A stretch of DNA of 36,734 bases from Acidobacteriaceae bacterium (GTDB lineage: Bacteria; Acidobacteriota; Terriglobia; Terriglobales; Acidobacteriaceae): positions 2,415 through 39,148 of the forward strand of contig PNAR01000292.1 of assembly GCA_003169715.1 (NCBI GenBank). The letters are read 5' to 3'. Each line of letters begins with the position of its first letter. The stretch's first letter is position 1. The notes beneath the pieces were generated by a model. That model was not told the DNA's origin, ran no database searches, and saw nothing but the letters and a program-made list of their open reading frames with translations. This document shows, one piece after another, positions 18,628-27,207 of this stretch. Both the position numbers and the translations under genes were made by a program.

Positions 18628-20178
18628 TTACAGCGGAATATTCCCGTGCTTCTTAGGCGGATTCTTTTCCCGCTTTGTTTCCAGCATGGCCAGTGCCTGA
18701 ATCAGCTTTTTTCGTGTGTCCCGTGGCTGGATCACCGCGTCCACATATCCGCGCTCGGCGGCGACGTAAGGATTGGCGAAACGCTCGCGGAACTCTTCGA
18801 TTTTAGCTTTGCGCAAGTCGTCGCGGTTGGCGGCCGCGTCCAAATCGCGCCTGTAGACGATGTCCACCGCGCCTTCCGGGCCCATGACGGCGATTTCGGC
18901 GGTCGGCCACGCGTAGTTCACATCGGTGCGGATGTGCTTGGACGCCATCACGCAATATGCCCCGCCGTATGCCTTGCGAGTAATGACCGTTATTTTCGGC
19001 ACCGTGGCTTCGGCAAATGCGAACAACAGCTTCGCGCCGTGCCTGATGATTCCTCCATATTCTTGATTCGTTCCCGGCAGAAATCCCGGAACATCTTCAA
19101 AAGTGATTAAGGGAATATTGAAGCAGTCGCAGAAGCGAACGAACCGCGCGCCTTTGACGGACGCGTTGATGTCGAGCGTCCCGGCAAGCATCGCCGGCTG
19201 ATTGGCCACGATTCCTACGGGTTGCCCATTCAGCCGCGCAAATCCCACGACGATATTCTTCGCGTAGTGTTCATGCACTTCGAAGAAATAGCCATCGTCC
19301 GCGACGCTGTGAATCACGTCTTTCATGTCATAAGGAAGATTGGATTGCTCGGGAACAATGCTATCCAGCGCGGCATCGGCACGGTCGGACGGATCGGTGC
19401 AAGGCTTTCGCGGCGGGTCGTCGAGATTGTTCGATGGCAGAAAACTGAGCAACTCGCGCACCATCGCCAGGCATTCTTCGTCGTCGTGGGCCATGAAGTG
19501 TGCCACGCCCGAAACTTCGTTGTGAGTTGTCGCGCCGCCAAGCTCTTCTTTGGTTACGTCTTCGTGGGTGACCGTCTTGATCACGTCCGGCCCGGTGATG
19601 AACATGTACGAGGTCTTGTCCACCATCAGGATAAAATCAGTGATAGCGGGCGAATAAACGGCTCCGCCGGCGCACGGCCCCATGATCGCGGAAATTTGAG
19701 GAATCACGCCGCTGTAAAGCGTGTTGCGCAGAAAAATATCCGCGTATCCAGCGAGGGACACAACACCTTCCTGTATGCGGGCCCCGCCGGAGTCATTGAG
19801 ACCAATCATCGGCGCGCCCATCTTCGCGGCAAGATCCATGATCTTCACGATTTTCGCCGCATTAGCTTCCGACAGCGATCCGCCAAAAACGGTAAAGTCC
19901 TGCGCGAAAATAAAAACCAGGCGACCATCAATGCGTCCGTATCCGGTGATGAAGCCGTCGCCATAATATTTTTGCTCGGCCATGCCGAAGTCGGCAGAGC
20001 GGTGGGTGACGAGCTTATCGGTCTCCTCGAACGTGCCCTCATCGAGCAGGAACTCGATGCGCTCGCGGGCGGACATCTTGCCTTCTCTATGCTGCCGCTC
20101 ACGGCGTTGGACGCCTCCGCCATCTTCGGCGAGTTGATTGCGCTTCTTGAGTTCAGCCAACTTCTGTTCGAGATTCAT
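18628..20178 (-). CDS. Acyl-CoA carboxylase, carboxyltransferase (beta) subunit
   Basis: [130 protein letters not shown]. Confidence 0.95.
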   Translation of the reverse strand: MNLEQKLAELKKRNQLAEDGGGVQRRERQHREGKMSARERIEFLLDEGTFEETDKLVTHRSADFGMAEQKYYGDGFITGYGRIDGRLVFIFAQDFTVFGGSLSEANAAKIVKIMDLAAKMGAPMIGLNDSGGARIQEGVVSLAGYADIFLRNTLYSGVIPQISAIMGPCAGGAVYSPAITDFILMVDKTSYMFITGPDVIKTVTHEDVTKEELGGATTHNEVSGVAHFMAHDDEECLAMVRELLSFLPSNNLDDPPRKPCTDPSDRADAALDSIVPEQSNLPYDMKDVIHSVADDGYFFEVHEHYAKNIVVGFARLNGQPVGIVANQPAMLAGTLDINASVKGARFVRFCDCFNIPLITFEDVPGFLPGTNQEYGGIIRHGAKLLFAFAEATVPKITVITRKAYGGAYCVMASKHIRTDVNYAWPTAEIAVMGPEGAVDIVYRRDLDAAANRDDLRKAKIEEFRERFANPYVAAERGYVDAVIQPRDTRKKLIQALAMLETKREKNPPKKHGNIPL

Positions 20179-20214
20179 GGCGGGACGATTATAGCGGCAG
20201 GAGGGTGTGCAACT

Positions 20215-20258
20215 GCGGAGCTTTGCTCCGCCGGACAGGTGAGGACACCTGTCCCTAC
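20215..20258 (-). repeat. 44-nt double-hairpin dispersed element, copy C (reverse orientation)
   Basis: GCGGAGC-TTT-GCTCCGC C GGACAGGTG-AGGA-CACCTGTCC CTAC; reverse complement has the architecture of copies A and B. Confidence 0.8.
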
Positions 20259-20268
20259 GTGAGTCTCG

Positions 20269-20871
20269 CTATTCCATGCTCGAGCCCATGGGCTCGTAGC
20301 GGTACTTCTTGCCATCCCAAAAAAGTACGGCGGTCATTTGGTCAGCTCCCTTTTCTTCGACGTATATGGCCATCAACTTCTTTTTCCTGATCTGATACTT
20401 CTTTACGGTGACCCCTTTGTAAGGCAAATTTACGATTACGAATTTCGCCGGAATCGCGGACGGAGTCGGAGCGCGCCAAGCTTCCTTTCCCGAACCGTGA
20501 ATGATAAGGAGCGCCAGTGCGCGGTCCTCTGGAATGTCCGTCGAGAATCCCGTGGTGACTTTTGGATTTCCATAGCCAAAAAAAGTGTAATACGGGTCAA
20601 GGACAACAAAATCCTTGTCTGCCTGGTCCGCCATTGGATTCTTGCAGCGCGCCGGAATCACAATGTCGTCCACGCCATCTCCATTGAGGTCAGCCACCAG
20701 CGGCGGAATTCCCATCAGGCTGCAACTTAAGCCGAATTCCTTTTGCACGAAGTCATTGGTAATTACAGAATCAGGGGGTTGCGGTTTGGAAGCATTTTGT
20801 TGAGCCCAAAAACTCTGTGGCTGCACCAGCAGTACGAAACTTAGAAGCAATAGAAAACGAGGTAACTTCAT
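20269..20871 (-). CDS. Secreted protein with FG-GAP/VCBS-like motif
   Basis: Signal peptide MKLPRFLLLLSFVLLVQPQSFWAQ; PPLVADLNGDGVDDIVIPARC. Confidence 0.6.
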   Translation of the reverse strand: MKLPRFLLLLSFVLLVQPQSFWAQQNASKPQPPDSVITNDFVQKEFGLSCSLMGIPPLVADLNGDGVDDIVIPARCKNPMADQADKDFVVLDPYYTFFGYGNPKVTTGFSTDIPEDRALALLIIHGSGKEAWRAPTPSAIPAKFVIVNLPYKGVTVKKYQIRKKKLMAIYVEEKGADQMTAVLFWDGKKYRYEPMGSSME

Positions 20872-20938
20872 AATCTCTACTCTAGCGCTGATCCGCGCAC
20901 GCGGGTAGAGACAATACAGATGCAGGCTCTGTTCAGTG

Positions 20939-21895
20939 TTACTTCCGGAAGTGTTCCCAACCTTTGGGGATCAATTTCTGGGACTTATTATGGCTCGCCA
21001 AGACCATCCCTCGACCACGAACAATGCGTCCGATTTCGGTGACTGGAACATTCGCAATAAGCGTTGGTACCCGCTTGCTGCCAGATGCCGTGAAGAGGAG
21101 TTCGTAATCCTCGCCCCCGTCCAAGGCTGAATGAATATCTACTTCCCTTCGCAACTTTCCATGACGAGCACGCGGGACCGCATCCGCGTTTATCTCCGCA
21201 CCAACGCCACTTTCTTGACACAGGTGGCTAAGGTCGGTGGAGGGACCGTCGCTTATATCAATCATTGCCGAGGCCAAGCTCTTTTCGCGCAGGATGCGTC
21301 CAACTTCGAGCCGCGGGGTTGGATACGAGTACTTGTCCAAGTCTTCGGACGGAATGTTTCGTTTTTGGCCCTTAAGCAGCATTCGCAGCGTGGTAGCCGC
21401 ACCTCCCAATGATCCGGTTACGTAAATGCGATCCCCCGGCTTTGCACCTGAACGAAGAATCGCCTTTCCTTTCGGAACAGAGCCGAGGACAACAATGTCA
21501 GCTAGGATTTTCCCGGGAGATTTTGCCGTATCGCCACCCGCCAGGGTGACCTTGAAGGCTCTCGCGAGATCTAGTAACCCTCGCAGAAATTCGTCGGTCC
21601 ACGCTTGCGGCAGCCTTCCGGGTAGCGCCAGAGATAGGAAAGCAGCAAGCGGTATGCCTCCCATGGCGGCAATATCACTCAGACCACGCAGGAGACATCG
21701 GTGCCCAATCGGAGCCGCGGGTTGCAATTTCCTGACGAAATGAACGCCTTCAAGGCTGAAATCGGTGGTGATGAGAGCCTCATGACCCGCAGGGATGCGG
21801 ACAGAGGCACAGTCGTCCCCAATGCCGATGATTCCCGCCGCCAGGCCAGCATGGAGGCGTATGCGGCGAATGAAGGCTTTCTCGGGAAGTAGCAA
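20939..21895 (-). CDS. thiL: Thiamine-monophosphate kinase
   Basis: GIGDDCASVRIPAGHEALITTDFSLEGVHF, RGLSDIAAMGGIPLAAFLSLALP, LAGGDTAKSPG, DISDGPSTDLSHLCQESGVGAEINADAVP, DGGEDYELLFT. Confidence 0.93.
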   Translation of the reverse strand: MLLPEKAFIRRIRLHAGLAAGIIGIGDDCASVRIPAGHEALITTDFSLEGVHFVRKLQPAAPIGHRCLLRGLSDIAAMGGIPLAAFLSLALPGRLPQAWTDEFLRGLLDLARAFKVTLAGGDTAKSPGKILADIVVLGSVPKGKAILRSGAKPGDRIYVTGSLGGAATTLRMLLKGQKRNIPSEDLDKYSYPTPRLEVGRILREKSLASAMIDISDGPSTDLSHLCQESGVGAEINADAVPRARHGKLRREVDIHSALDGGEDYELLFTASGSKRVPTLIANVPVTEIGRIVRGRGMVLASHNKSQKLIPKGWEHFRK

Positions 21896-21953
21896 GGCAA
21901 GCTAATGATATCCGACAACTATTGAAGCAACACGGTACACCCAGTTTCTTTCG

Positions 21954-21981
21954 GGACGGGCGAGGACGCCCGTCTCTCCAT
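21954..21981. repeat. 28-nt palindromic repeat GGACGGGCGAGGACGCCCGTCTCTCCAT, copy 1
   Basis: Identical over 28 nt to the reverse complement of 31152-31179; 8-bp stem GACGGGCG-AGGA-CGCCCGTC. Confidence 0.8.
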
Positions 21982-22004
21982 CATTTGAAACCGGTAATCC
22001 AGCT

Positions 22005-22260
22005 AACGGACATGGCCGATTACCCATCCTTGGTAATGAAATTTGCTTGCCCAGGCGCGTTGACACGGGGAACCTACTTTGTTACCTTTGCCCATCAGTC
22101 TCCCAGACTTGGTTTACCGGGCTAAGTGCTGTATCCAGTTTGGATTGCGGCAAAAAGCGTTGCTTTGGTAATCCTTTGGCCAGTGAATTTGTAAGGACGC
22201 GATCTTTACCGGAATGGGAACTAGGCCAGGTTCCACATTGGGCAAGGCTTTCCGTCGAGA
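22005..22260 (+). promoter_or_regulatory. Structured leader of the M23 peptidase gene; candidate c-di-AMP (ydaO/yuaA-type) riboswitch
   Basis: Long ORF-poor leader with blocks GGCCGAT (22014-), CACGGGGAACC (22065-), TTTGGTAATCC (22162-) in an order recalling the ydaO consensus; downstream gene is a cell-wall peptidase. By-eye match only. Confidence 0.35.
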
Positions 22261-22307
22261 GCCGCCGTCCGGTAGCTGGATTCAATTATTAGCGAGAGAG
22301 GAAATTA

Positions 22308-23225
22308 TTGAGTAAGCGCTGTTACATTCTTTTTGTCGCGCGGGGCGAAGATGGGCAGCTTCGGAAGATACCGATTCCGCTCAACTACCTTTACGTGCTG
22401 ACTGTGGGCATGGCCATCGGAATCTTAAGCCTTACCGGCATTGCCAGTTCGTACACGCGAATGCTGTTGAAGGTCTCGCACTACAATGAGCTGCGCACCC
22501 AAAAAGAGGCCCTTACCACACGCTATTCGACACTCGAAAAGGTGGCCCAGGAGAGAGACGTTCAAGTGGCCTCGCTCGGCTCCCTGGCAAGCGAAGTTTC
22601 CACTCTTTATGGTCTGAAGTCCGACCCCAGCTTGATGGCAGGTTCTTCCGATGCGAAGAACATCCAGGAAACGCAGGTTACCTCCTCGCTTGATCGCCTG
22701 TATGTGCTGAAAACTTCGGCTCTCAGCGGTGCAACCACCACCGGCATTTCGCTGGGGCTTACCCGCGATGCCACCACCACGGAATGGCTTCGAGCGAACG
22801 CGGCCCCGAATCTTTGGCCGGTCGAGGGCCCCGTTACCGGTTCCTTCGGAGAACGCATTGATCCGTTTAATGGCGAAGGCGCATTCCACAGCGGCGTGGA
22901 TATCGGCTCCTCTTACGGGCAGGCCATCATAGCTCCGGCAGATGGGGTGGTACAGTTCGCTGACTTCATGGGCGGATACGGACGAGCCATCGTTCTTAGT
23001 CACGGCCACGGAATCACGACGCGCTACGGGCATTTGTCGAACTTCGCCGTGGTCACCGGCCAACATGTCCGCCGCGGCGACACGATTGGATACGTCGGAC
23101 TAAGCGGACGCAGCACCGGCCCTCATTTGCATTACGAAGTCCGCATCAACGATACCCCGGTGAATCCCTACAAATACCTGCGGCTTACCGTCGCGAATGT
23201 CGGAGGTTTCTCAGCGGGAAGCTGA
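22308..23225 (+). CDS. M23 family metallopeptidase (TTG start)
   Basis: N-terminal TM segment; FHSGVDIGSSYGQAIIAPADGVVQFADFMGGYGRAIVLSHGHGITTRYGHLSNFAVVTGQHVRRGDTIGYVGLSGRSTGPHLHYEVRIND. Confidence 0.95.
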   Translation: MSKRCYILFVARGEDGQLRKIPIPLNYLYVLTVGMAIGILSLTGIASSYTRMLLKVSHYNELRTQKEALTTRYSTLEKVAQERDVQVASLGSLASEVSTLYGLKSDPSLMAGSSDAKNIQETQVTSSLDRLYVLKTSALSGATTTGISLGLTRDATTTEWLRANAAPNLWPVEGPVTGSFGERIDPFNGEGAFHSGVDIGSSYGQAIIAPADGVVQFADFMGGYGRAIVLSHGHGITTRYGHLSNFAVVTGQHVRRGDTIGYVGLSGRSTGPHLHYEVRINDTPVNPYKYLRLTVANVGGFSAGS

Positions 23226-23373
23226 GAATGTCCCGGCCGTCAAATTCCCTCTTGTATAGCGCACAGCACATTCACCTGCAAACCAACAACCTGGCCGACA
23301 AACTCATCCGCCTTATTCAATGAAACTGTCGCCGTTTGTGTTTGACAGCTGACGGCAGACCTATACTGTAGCC

Positions 23374-24915
23374 ATGCTCCCGCCCGGCGGCCTTGAAGCT
23401 GAGCTTCGCAAATATTGGGGATACAATTCTTTTCGCCCGCTTCAGGAGCGCATTGTACGCAGCCTGCTGGAGGGCCATGACACTTGCGTCGTCATGCCAA
23501 CCGGGGGTGGAAAATCTCTTTGCTATCAGTTGCCAGCTCTACTTTCCGGAAAGACCGCGATCGTCGTCTCGCCTCTGATTGCACTCATGCAGGACCAGGC
23601 CGCGCAACTGGCGCAAATGGGAATCCCAGCCGCTGTTTTGAATAGTTCGGTCACCGCTGAACAGCAAGCGGGATTGATCGGAAGAGCACAGCAAGGTGAA
23701 TATCGCCTCTTATATTTCTCACCGGAACGCCTGGCGCGCGCCGATACAATGGCTTGGCTTCAGCAGGTTCCGATCACATTCTTTGCCGTTGACGAAGCTC
23801 ACTGCATCTCGGAGTGGGGACATGAATTTCGTCCCGAATACCGTCAACTAAAGCGTTTGCGAACCTCGTTCCCTGATCGTCCGATTGCGGCATTCACTGC
23901 GAGCGCGACTCAGCGGGTCCGTCATGACATTCTGAGCCAGCTTCAACTTCGCAATCCCGATAAATACATCGCGAGCTTTCATCGGCCGAACTTGCGCTAT
24001 CTGGTCCGCGAGTGTACTGGCGCTGAACACCAGGAACTGCTGGTTGCCGCACTGCGGGAAAATTCGGAGGGAAGCATCATCGTCTATTCGCCGACCATTG
24101 ATGGAGTAAAGCTAACGGTAAATTTCCTGAAGAGCGAGGGGATTCCGGCAGTCGCTTACCACGGCAAAATGGAGGCGGACGAACGCCGGCGCACGCAGGA
24201 ACAATGGATGTCTGACGAAGTACGTGTCCTGGTCGGAACGATTGCTTTCGGATTGGGAATCAATAAGGCAACCGTTCGCGCAGTCATCCATATGTCTCTC
24301 CCGAAGTCCATCGAACAGTATTACCAGGAGGCCGGACGCGCTGGCCGTGACGGTGATCCAGCAAATTGCATTCTGCTGTGGCAAAAGCGCGACGCTGGAC
24401 TGCTGGCATACTTTATTGAGCAAGTAAGCGATCCAACGGAGAAGGAGCGGTCGTGGGAGCGATACCATACGATCCGGCGTTTCGTCGAATCGAAAAGTTG
24501 CCGTCACCGTTATATTTGTTCGCACTTTGGCGAGCGCACCAAATGGGACACTTGCGGCTCTTGTGATATGTGCGGCGCCTTGCCGGAATGGCTGGCTCCG
24601 GCCGGCAGTCCAAAGCGCAGAGCGTCGAAAGCAACTGCCGCTTCCAAAATAGCATTGGCCGTTCCACAAGCAGTCCATGGACTGCCTCCCGCCATAGCAG
24701 CCGAGTTACGGGAAAAACTCCGCCAATGGAGGCGTGAGGCTGCGAAGCAGCAGGGTGTACCAGCCTTTGTCGTGATGCACGATACGTCTCTCGAAGAGAT
24801 TTGCCGCGTCCTGCCGAGATCAACAACGGAACTGCGTCGCGTTCACGGCATCGGAGAATATAAGGCTGCCTTGTACGGAGAGCAAATTATTGAAGTGCTA
24901 AAAACGAAGTGCTGA
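23374..24915 (+). CDS. recQ: RecQ-family ATP-dependent DNA helicase
   Basis: FRPLQERIVRSLLEGHDTCVVMPTGGGKSLCYQLPAL, DEAHCISEWGHEFRPEY, IAFGLGINKATVRAVIHMSLPKSIEQYYQEAGRAGRDG, zinc Cys motif, C-terminal HRDC-like region. Confidence 0.93.
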   Translation: MLPPGGLEAELRKYWGYNSFRPLQERIVRSLLEGHDTCVVMPTGGGKSLCYQLPALLSGKTAIVVSPLIALMQDQAAQLAQMGIPAAVLNSSVTAEQQAGLIGRAQQGEYRLLYFSPERLARADTMAWLQQVPITFFAVDEAHCISEWGHEFRPEYRQLKRLRTSFPDRPIAAFTASATQRVRHDILSQLQLRNPDKYIASFHRPNLRYLVRECTGAEHQELLVAALRENSEGSIIVYSPTIDGVKLTVNFLKSEGIPAVAYHGKMEADERRRTQEQWMSDEVRVLVGTIAFGLGINKATVRAVIHMSLPKSIEQYYQEAGRAGRDGDPANCILLWQKRDAGLLAYFIEQVSDPTEKERSWERYHTIRRFVESKSCRHRYICSHFGERTKWDTCGSCDMCGALPEWLAPAGSPKRRASKATAASKIALAVPQAVHGLPPAIAAELREKLRQWRREAAKQQGVPAFVVMHDTSLEEICRVLPRSTTELRRVHGIGEYKAALYGEQIIEVLKTKC

Positions 24916-24933
24916 AAACGAAGTGCTGAAAAC
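24892..24933. repeat. Tandem repeat, 3 x 14 bp (GAAGTGCTGAAAAC) spanning the recQ stop codon
   Basis: GAAGTGCTAAAAAC / GAAGTGCTGAAAAC / GAAGTGCTGAAAAC read directly. Confidence 0.85.
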
Positions 24934-24971
24934 CGTTTCTACAGGGGCCTCGCGTTAATGCAGTTTTTATA

Positions 24972-25004
24972 TCAGCTTCGCCAAAATTACGCTGACGAAG
25001 CTGA
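24972..25004 (+). terminator. Inverted repeat downstream of recQ, possible terminator
   Basis: TCAGCTTCG-15 nt-CGAAGCTGA, followed by AAAAGACCGTTTTTC. Confidence 0.35.
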
Positions 25005-25211
25005 AAAGACCGTTTTTCTAGTCTATAATCTATTGAGAACACTAGGCTTACGCTCGTAAGGGTTTGGCATCAGACCTGTTATACGAATGTATAGATACCA
25101 GCATCTTAGGTATCGTAGTTTTCCGCCAGCGTGTCGCGGACAATTGTCTGGCCTTGGCGTCTTTGACAGCAATTCTCGGGGTATTGACCCCGCAACTTGG
25201 AGGAAGTCGAA

Positions 25212-26096
25212 ATGAAAAAGCGTGCCCTCGTAGTGTTGTTCGTTGCCGGTGCAATGTGCTTGCCGGCAGTAGCACAGCAGAATGGCTCTACAACACAAGA
25301 CCAGGTGGCTGCTCAGCCATCTCAAAATACTCAAACTTCTGACCAGATGAGTGCCACGGGGAAACCGTTACAACCGCCCGCCCGCGAAGGTTTCTGGGGA
25401 CGCGTCAATCCGTTCGCCCGCAAGAAGTATGTGCAGCGGCAGACTGGCCCGATCCGTGACCGCCTAAACGAACTGGATGACCTCACGGCTAATAACAGCA
25501 AGAACATTAAGGACGCTGATTCCCGCGCCCAGCAAGGAATCCAACTAGCCTCCGCAAAAGCCAATGAAGCCGACCAGCACGCTATTGACGCCGGGAACAG
25601 GGCGCAAGCTGCGCAGCAAACGGCCACGCAGGCAAATACGAGAATTGGAAATGTGGAGCAAGTAGTCAGCAATATTGATCAATACAAGGCATCGAATCAA
25701 ACCGAAATCCGCTTCCGCCCGGGACAGGGCGTCCTGAGCAAAAACGCGAAGTCGGCTCTTGATGATATGGCGACACCCTTAAAAGATCAGCACGGTTACA
25801 TTATCGAAGTGCAGGGTTTCTCCTCAGGAAGAGGACAGGCTGCGATCTCAACTTCGCAAAAGATGGCCGATTCAGTCGTCCGTTACCTCGTGGAGAACCA
25901 CGACGTGCCGGTTTACCGCATTTATGTGGTTGGTATGGGCAACGCCCCTGTTGCCTCCGCTGACCAGGATGCAAAGGCACGACACTCAAGCGGCGGCCGC
26001 GTCGAAATCAGCTTGTTAAAAAATAACCTTGAGCAGCTTGCCTCGTCCGAAGCCGCAGTTCCGGCAGGGCAGGATCAACAAGTTCCCGCAAAGTAA
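25212..26096 (+). CDS. OmpA family protein
   Basis: Signal peptide MKKRALVVLFVAGAMCLPAVAQ; EIRFRPGQGVLSKNAKSALDDMATPLKDQHGYIIEVQGFSSGRG...VYRIYVVGMGNAPVASADQDAKARHSSGGRVEISLL. Confidence 0.85.
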   Translation: MKKRALVVLFVAGAMCLPAVAQQNGSTTQDQVAAQPSQNTQTSDQMSATGKPLQPPAREGFWGRVNPFARKKYVQRQTGPIRDRLNELDDLTANNSKNIKDADSRAQQGIQLASAKANEADQHAIDAGNRAQAAQQTATQANTRIGNVEQVVSNIDQYKASNQTEIRFRPGQGVLSKNAKSALDDMATPLKDQHGYIIEVQGFSSGRGQAAISTSQKMADSVVRYLVENHDVPVYRIYVVGMGNAPVASADQDAKARHSSGGRVEISLLKNNLEQLASSEAAVPAGQDQQVPAK

Positions 26097-26118
26097 TACT
26101 GAAATAGCCCTCTCCCCA

Positions 26119-26150
26119 AAAAAGACTCTTGCGTCAGCAAGAGTCTTTTT
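26119..26150. terminator. Bidirectional Rho-independent terminator between convergent genes
   Basis: AAAAAGACTCTTGC-GTCA-GCAAGAGTCTTTTT. Confidence 0.9.
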
Positions 26151-26181
26151 ATTTTCGTGTTCCGAGCGTGTCCCCCAGGAC

Positions 26182-26454
26182 TTACTGGGGTGCGGTCTTG
26201 TCCTCGACTTTTTGCGCGCCTTCATCGGTTTTCTGCGCAGCCTTGTGTGTGACCTTCTTGGACGTGTGCTTTACGGCATGACCGGTCTTCTTGGCTGTTT
26301 TCTTAGTCGCGCTACCGGTGTCTTTTGCAGCATCCTTGGTTTCATGTCCCGCATCTTTCATGTCCTGTTTGGCTCCGGTATCCTGCGAAATTCCGAATCC
26401 CGTTAGAGCGGCAATGACGAGGAATGAAAAGCACATCCGTTGTACAAATCTCAT
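26182..26454 (-). CDS. Small secreted Lys/Ala/Thr-rich protein
   Basis: Signal peptide then DTGAKQDMKDAGHETKDAAKDTGSATKKTAKKTGHAVKHTSKKVTHKAAQKTDEGAQKVEDKTAPQ. Confidence 0.65.
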   Translation of the reverse strand: MRFVQRMCFSFLVIAALTGFGISQDTGAKQDMKDAGHETKDAAKDTGSATKKTAKKTGHAVKHTSKKVTHKAAQKTDEGAQKVEDKTAPQ

Positions 26455-26552
26455 ATGATTTTTCTCCGTTTAGAATCAGATTGCGGTATTGGCTTGTAAC
26501 TATACGCCACCGTCCCAGCTTGGGAAAGGCAACTTCGGCTGACGTAGTGGTT

Positions 26553-26702
26553 CTACTTTGAATCTTTCCTCGGAAGTCCCAGAGCAACAATCGCCGCGAA
26601 TATCGCGACGGAAATGATAGCCAGCCACCAAGGCTTCAAAATGATCGGAAAGAAAACAACGAAGATAATAAGCATCCACCAGCGCCACGCGGGCATTTCC
26701 AT
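26553..26702 (-). CDS. Small hydrophobic membrane protein, 49 aa (not in the supplied ORF track)
   Basis: ATG 26702 to TAG 26553: MEMPAWRWWMLIIFVVFFPIILKPWWLAIISVAIFAAIVALGLPRKDSK. Confidence 0.5.
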   Translation of the reverse strand: MEMPAWRWWMLIIFVVFFPIILKPWWLAIISVAIFAAIVALGLPRKDSK

Positions 26703-26865
26703 CACCTAGGCCACTCTTTCCGCCCTCTGCTCGTAAGATTCCCAGAGAGCTACAAGATCTGACACGTCCCACAGACGGCGATTTGGGTATATTCCGCCGG
26801 GCGCGGTAGAATTCCCAACACAATGATTTGGCATCCTAAGTTGTTCGCTAGATTCAATCGGAGGA

Positions 26866-27207
26866 ATGATGGCAGACCGTCCTAAGAGTGATTCCGTTCC
26901 GGCAGGACCAGCATCCGTTGATGAGAGCCCCAGCCCTAACAAGGCGCTGGTTCGCGTGTTTGACACGGAACAGGAATCCGAGGCATTGATTGTGAACGGA
27001 CTTCTGCAATCCGCCGGCATTCAATCGGATCTAACATCGCTGGATGCGCCTCAAGATATTCTTCCCGGCGTCGGTGGCACCGTTATTTTGGTGCGCGAGG
27101 AAGATGCACAAAGGGCGCGAGAACTCATTCAAGAATCAAGACGGGCCGCAGCCGAAGAGGACACCGCCGAGGTTGACGTCAGCGGCGATCCAACACCTCT
27201 GGGATGA
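26866..27207 (+). CDS. DUF2007-type putative signal transducing protein
   Basis: ALVRVFDTEQESEALIVNGLLQSAGIQSDLTSLDAPQDILPGVGGTVILVREEDAQRARELIQE. Confidence 0.75.
   Translation: MMADRPKSDSVPAGPASVDESPSPNKALVRVFDTEQESEALIVNGLLQSAGIQSDLTSLDAPQDILPGVGGTVILVREEDAQRARELIQESRRAAAEEDTAEVDVSGDPTPLG

Noticed and set aside
18433-19110. 225-aa + strand ORF overlapping the carboxylase gene
   Set aside because: Its first ~55 aa are the ParE C-terminal half; the rest is antisense to a strongly supported acyl-CoA carboxylase gene.
19222-20262. 346-aa + strand ORF
   Set aside because: Complete antisense shadow of the acyl-CoA carboxylase gene in a GC-rich region; no domain recognised.
20939-21895. Possible SelD (selenophosphate synthetase) partner for selA
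   Set aside because: Motifs GIGDDCA, ITTDFSLEGVHF, DISDGPSTDL and GGEDYELLFT fit ThiL, not SelD; no selB or selC was recognised in the window.
25022-25211. Long 5' leader of the OmpA-like gene (TATAAT at 25024, GATACC/GGTATC hairpin) as a riboswitch
   Set aside because: Small hairpins only; no conserved riboswitch blocks recognised.
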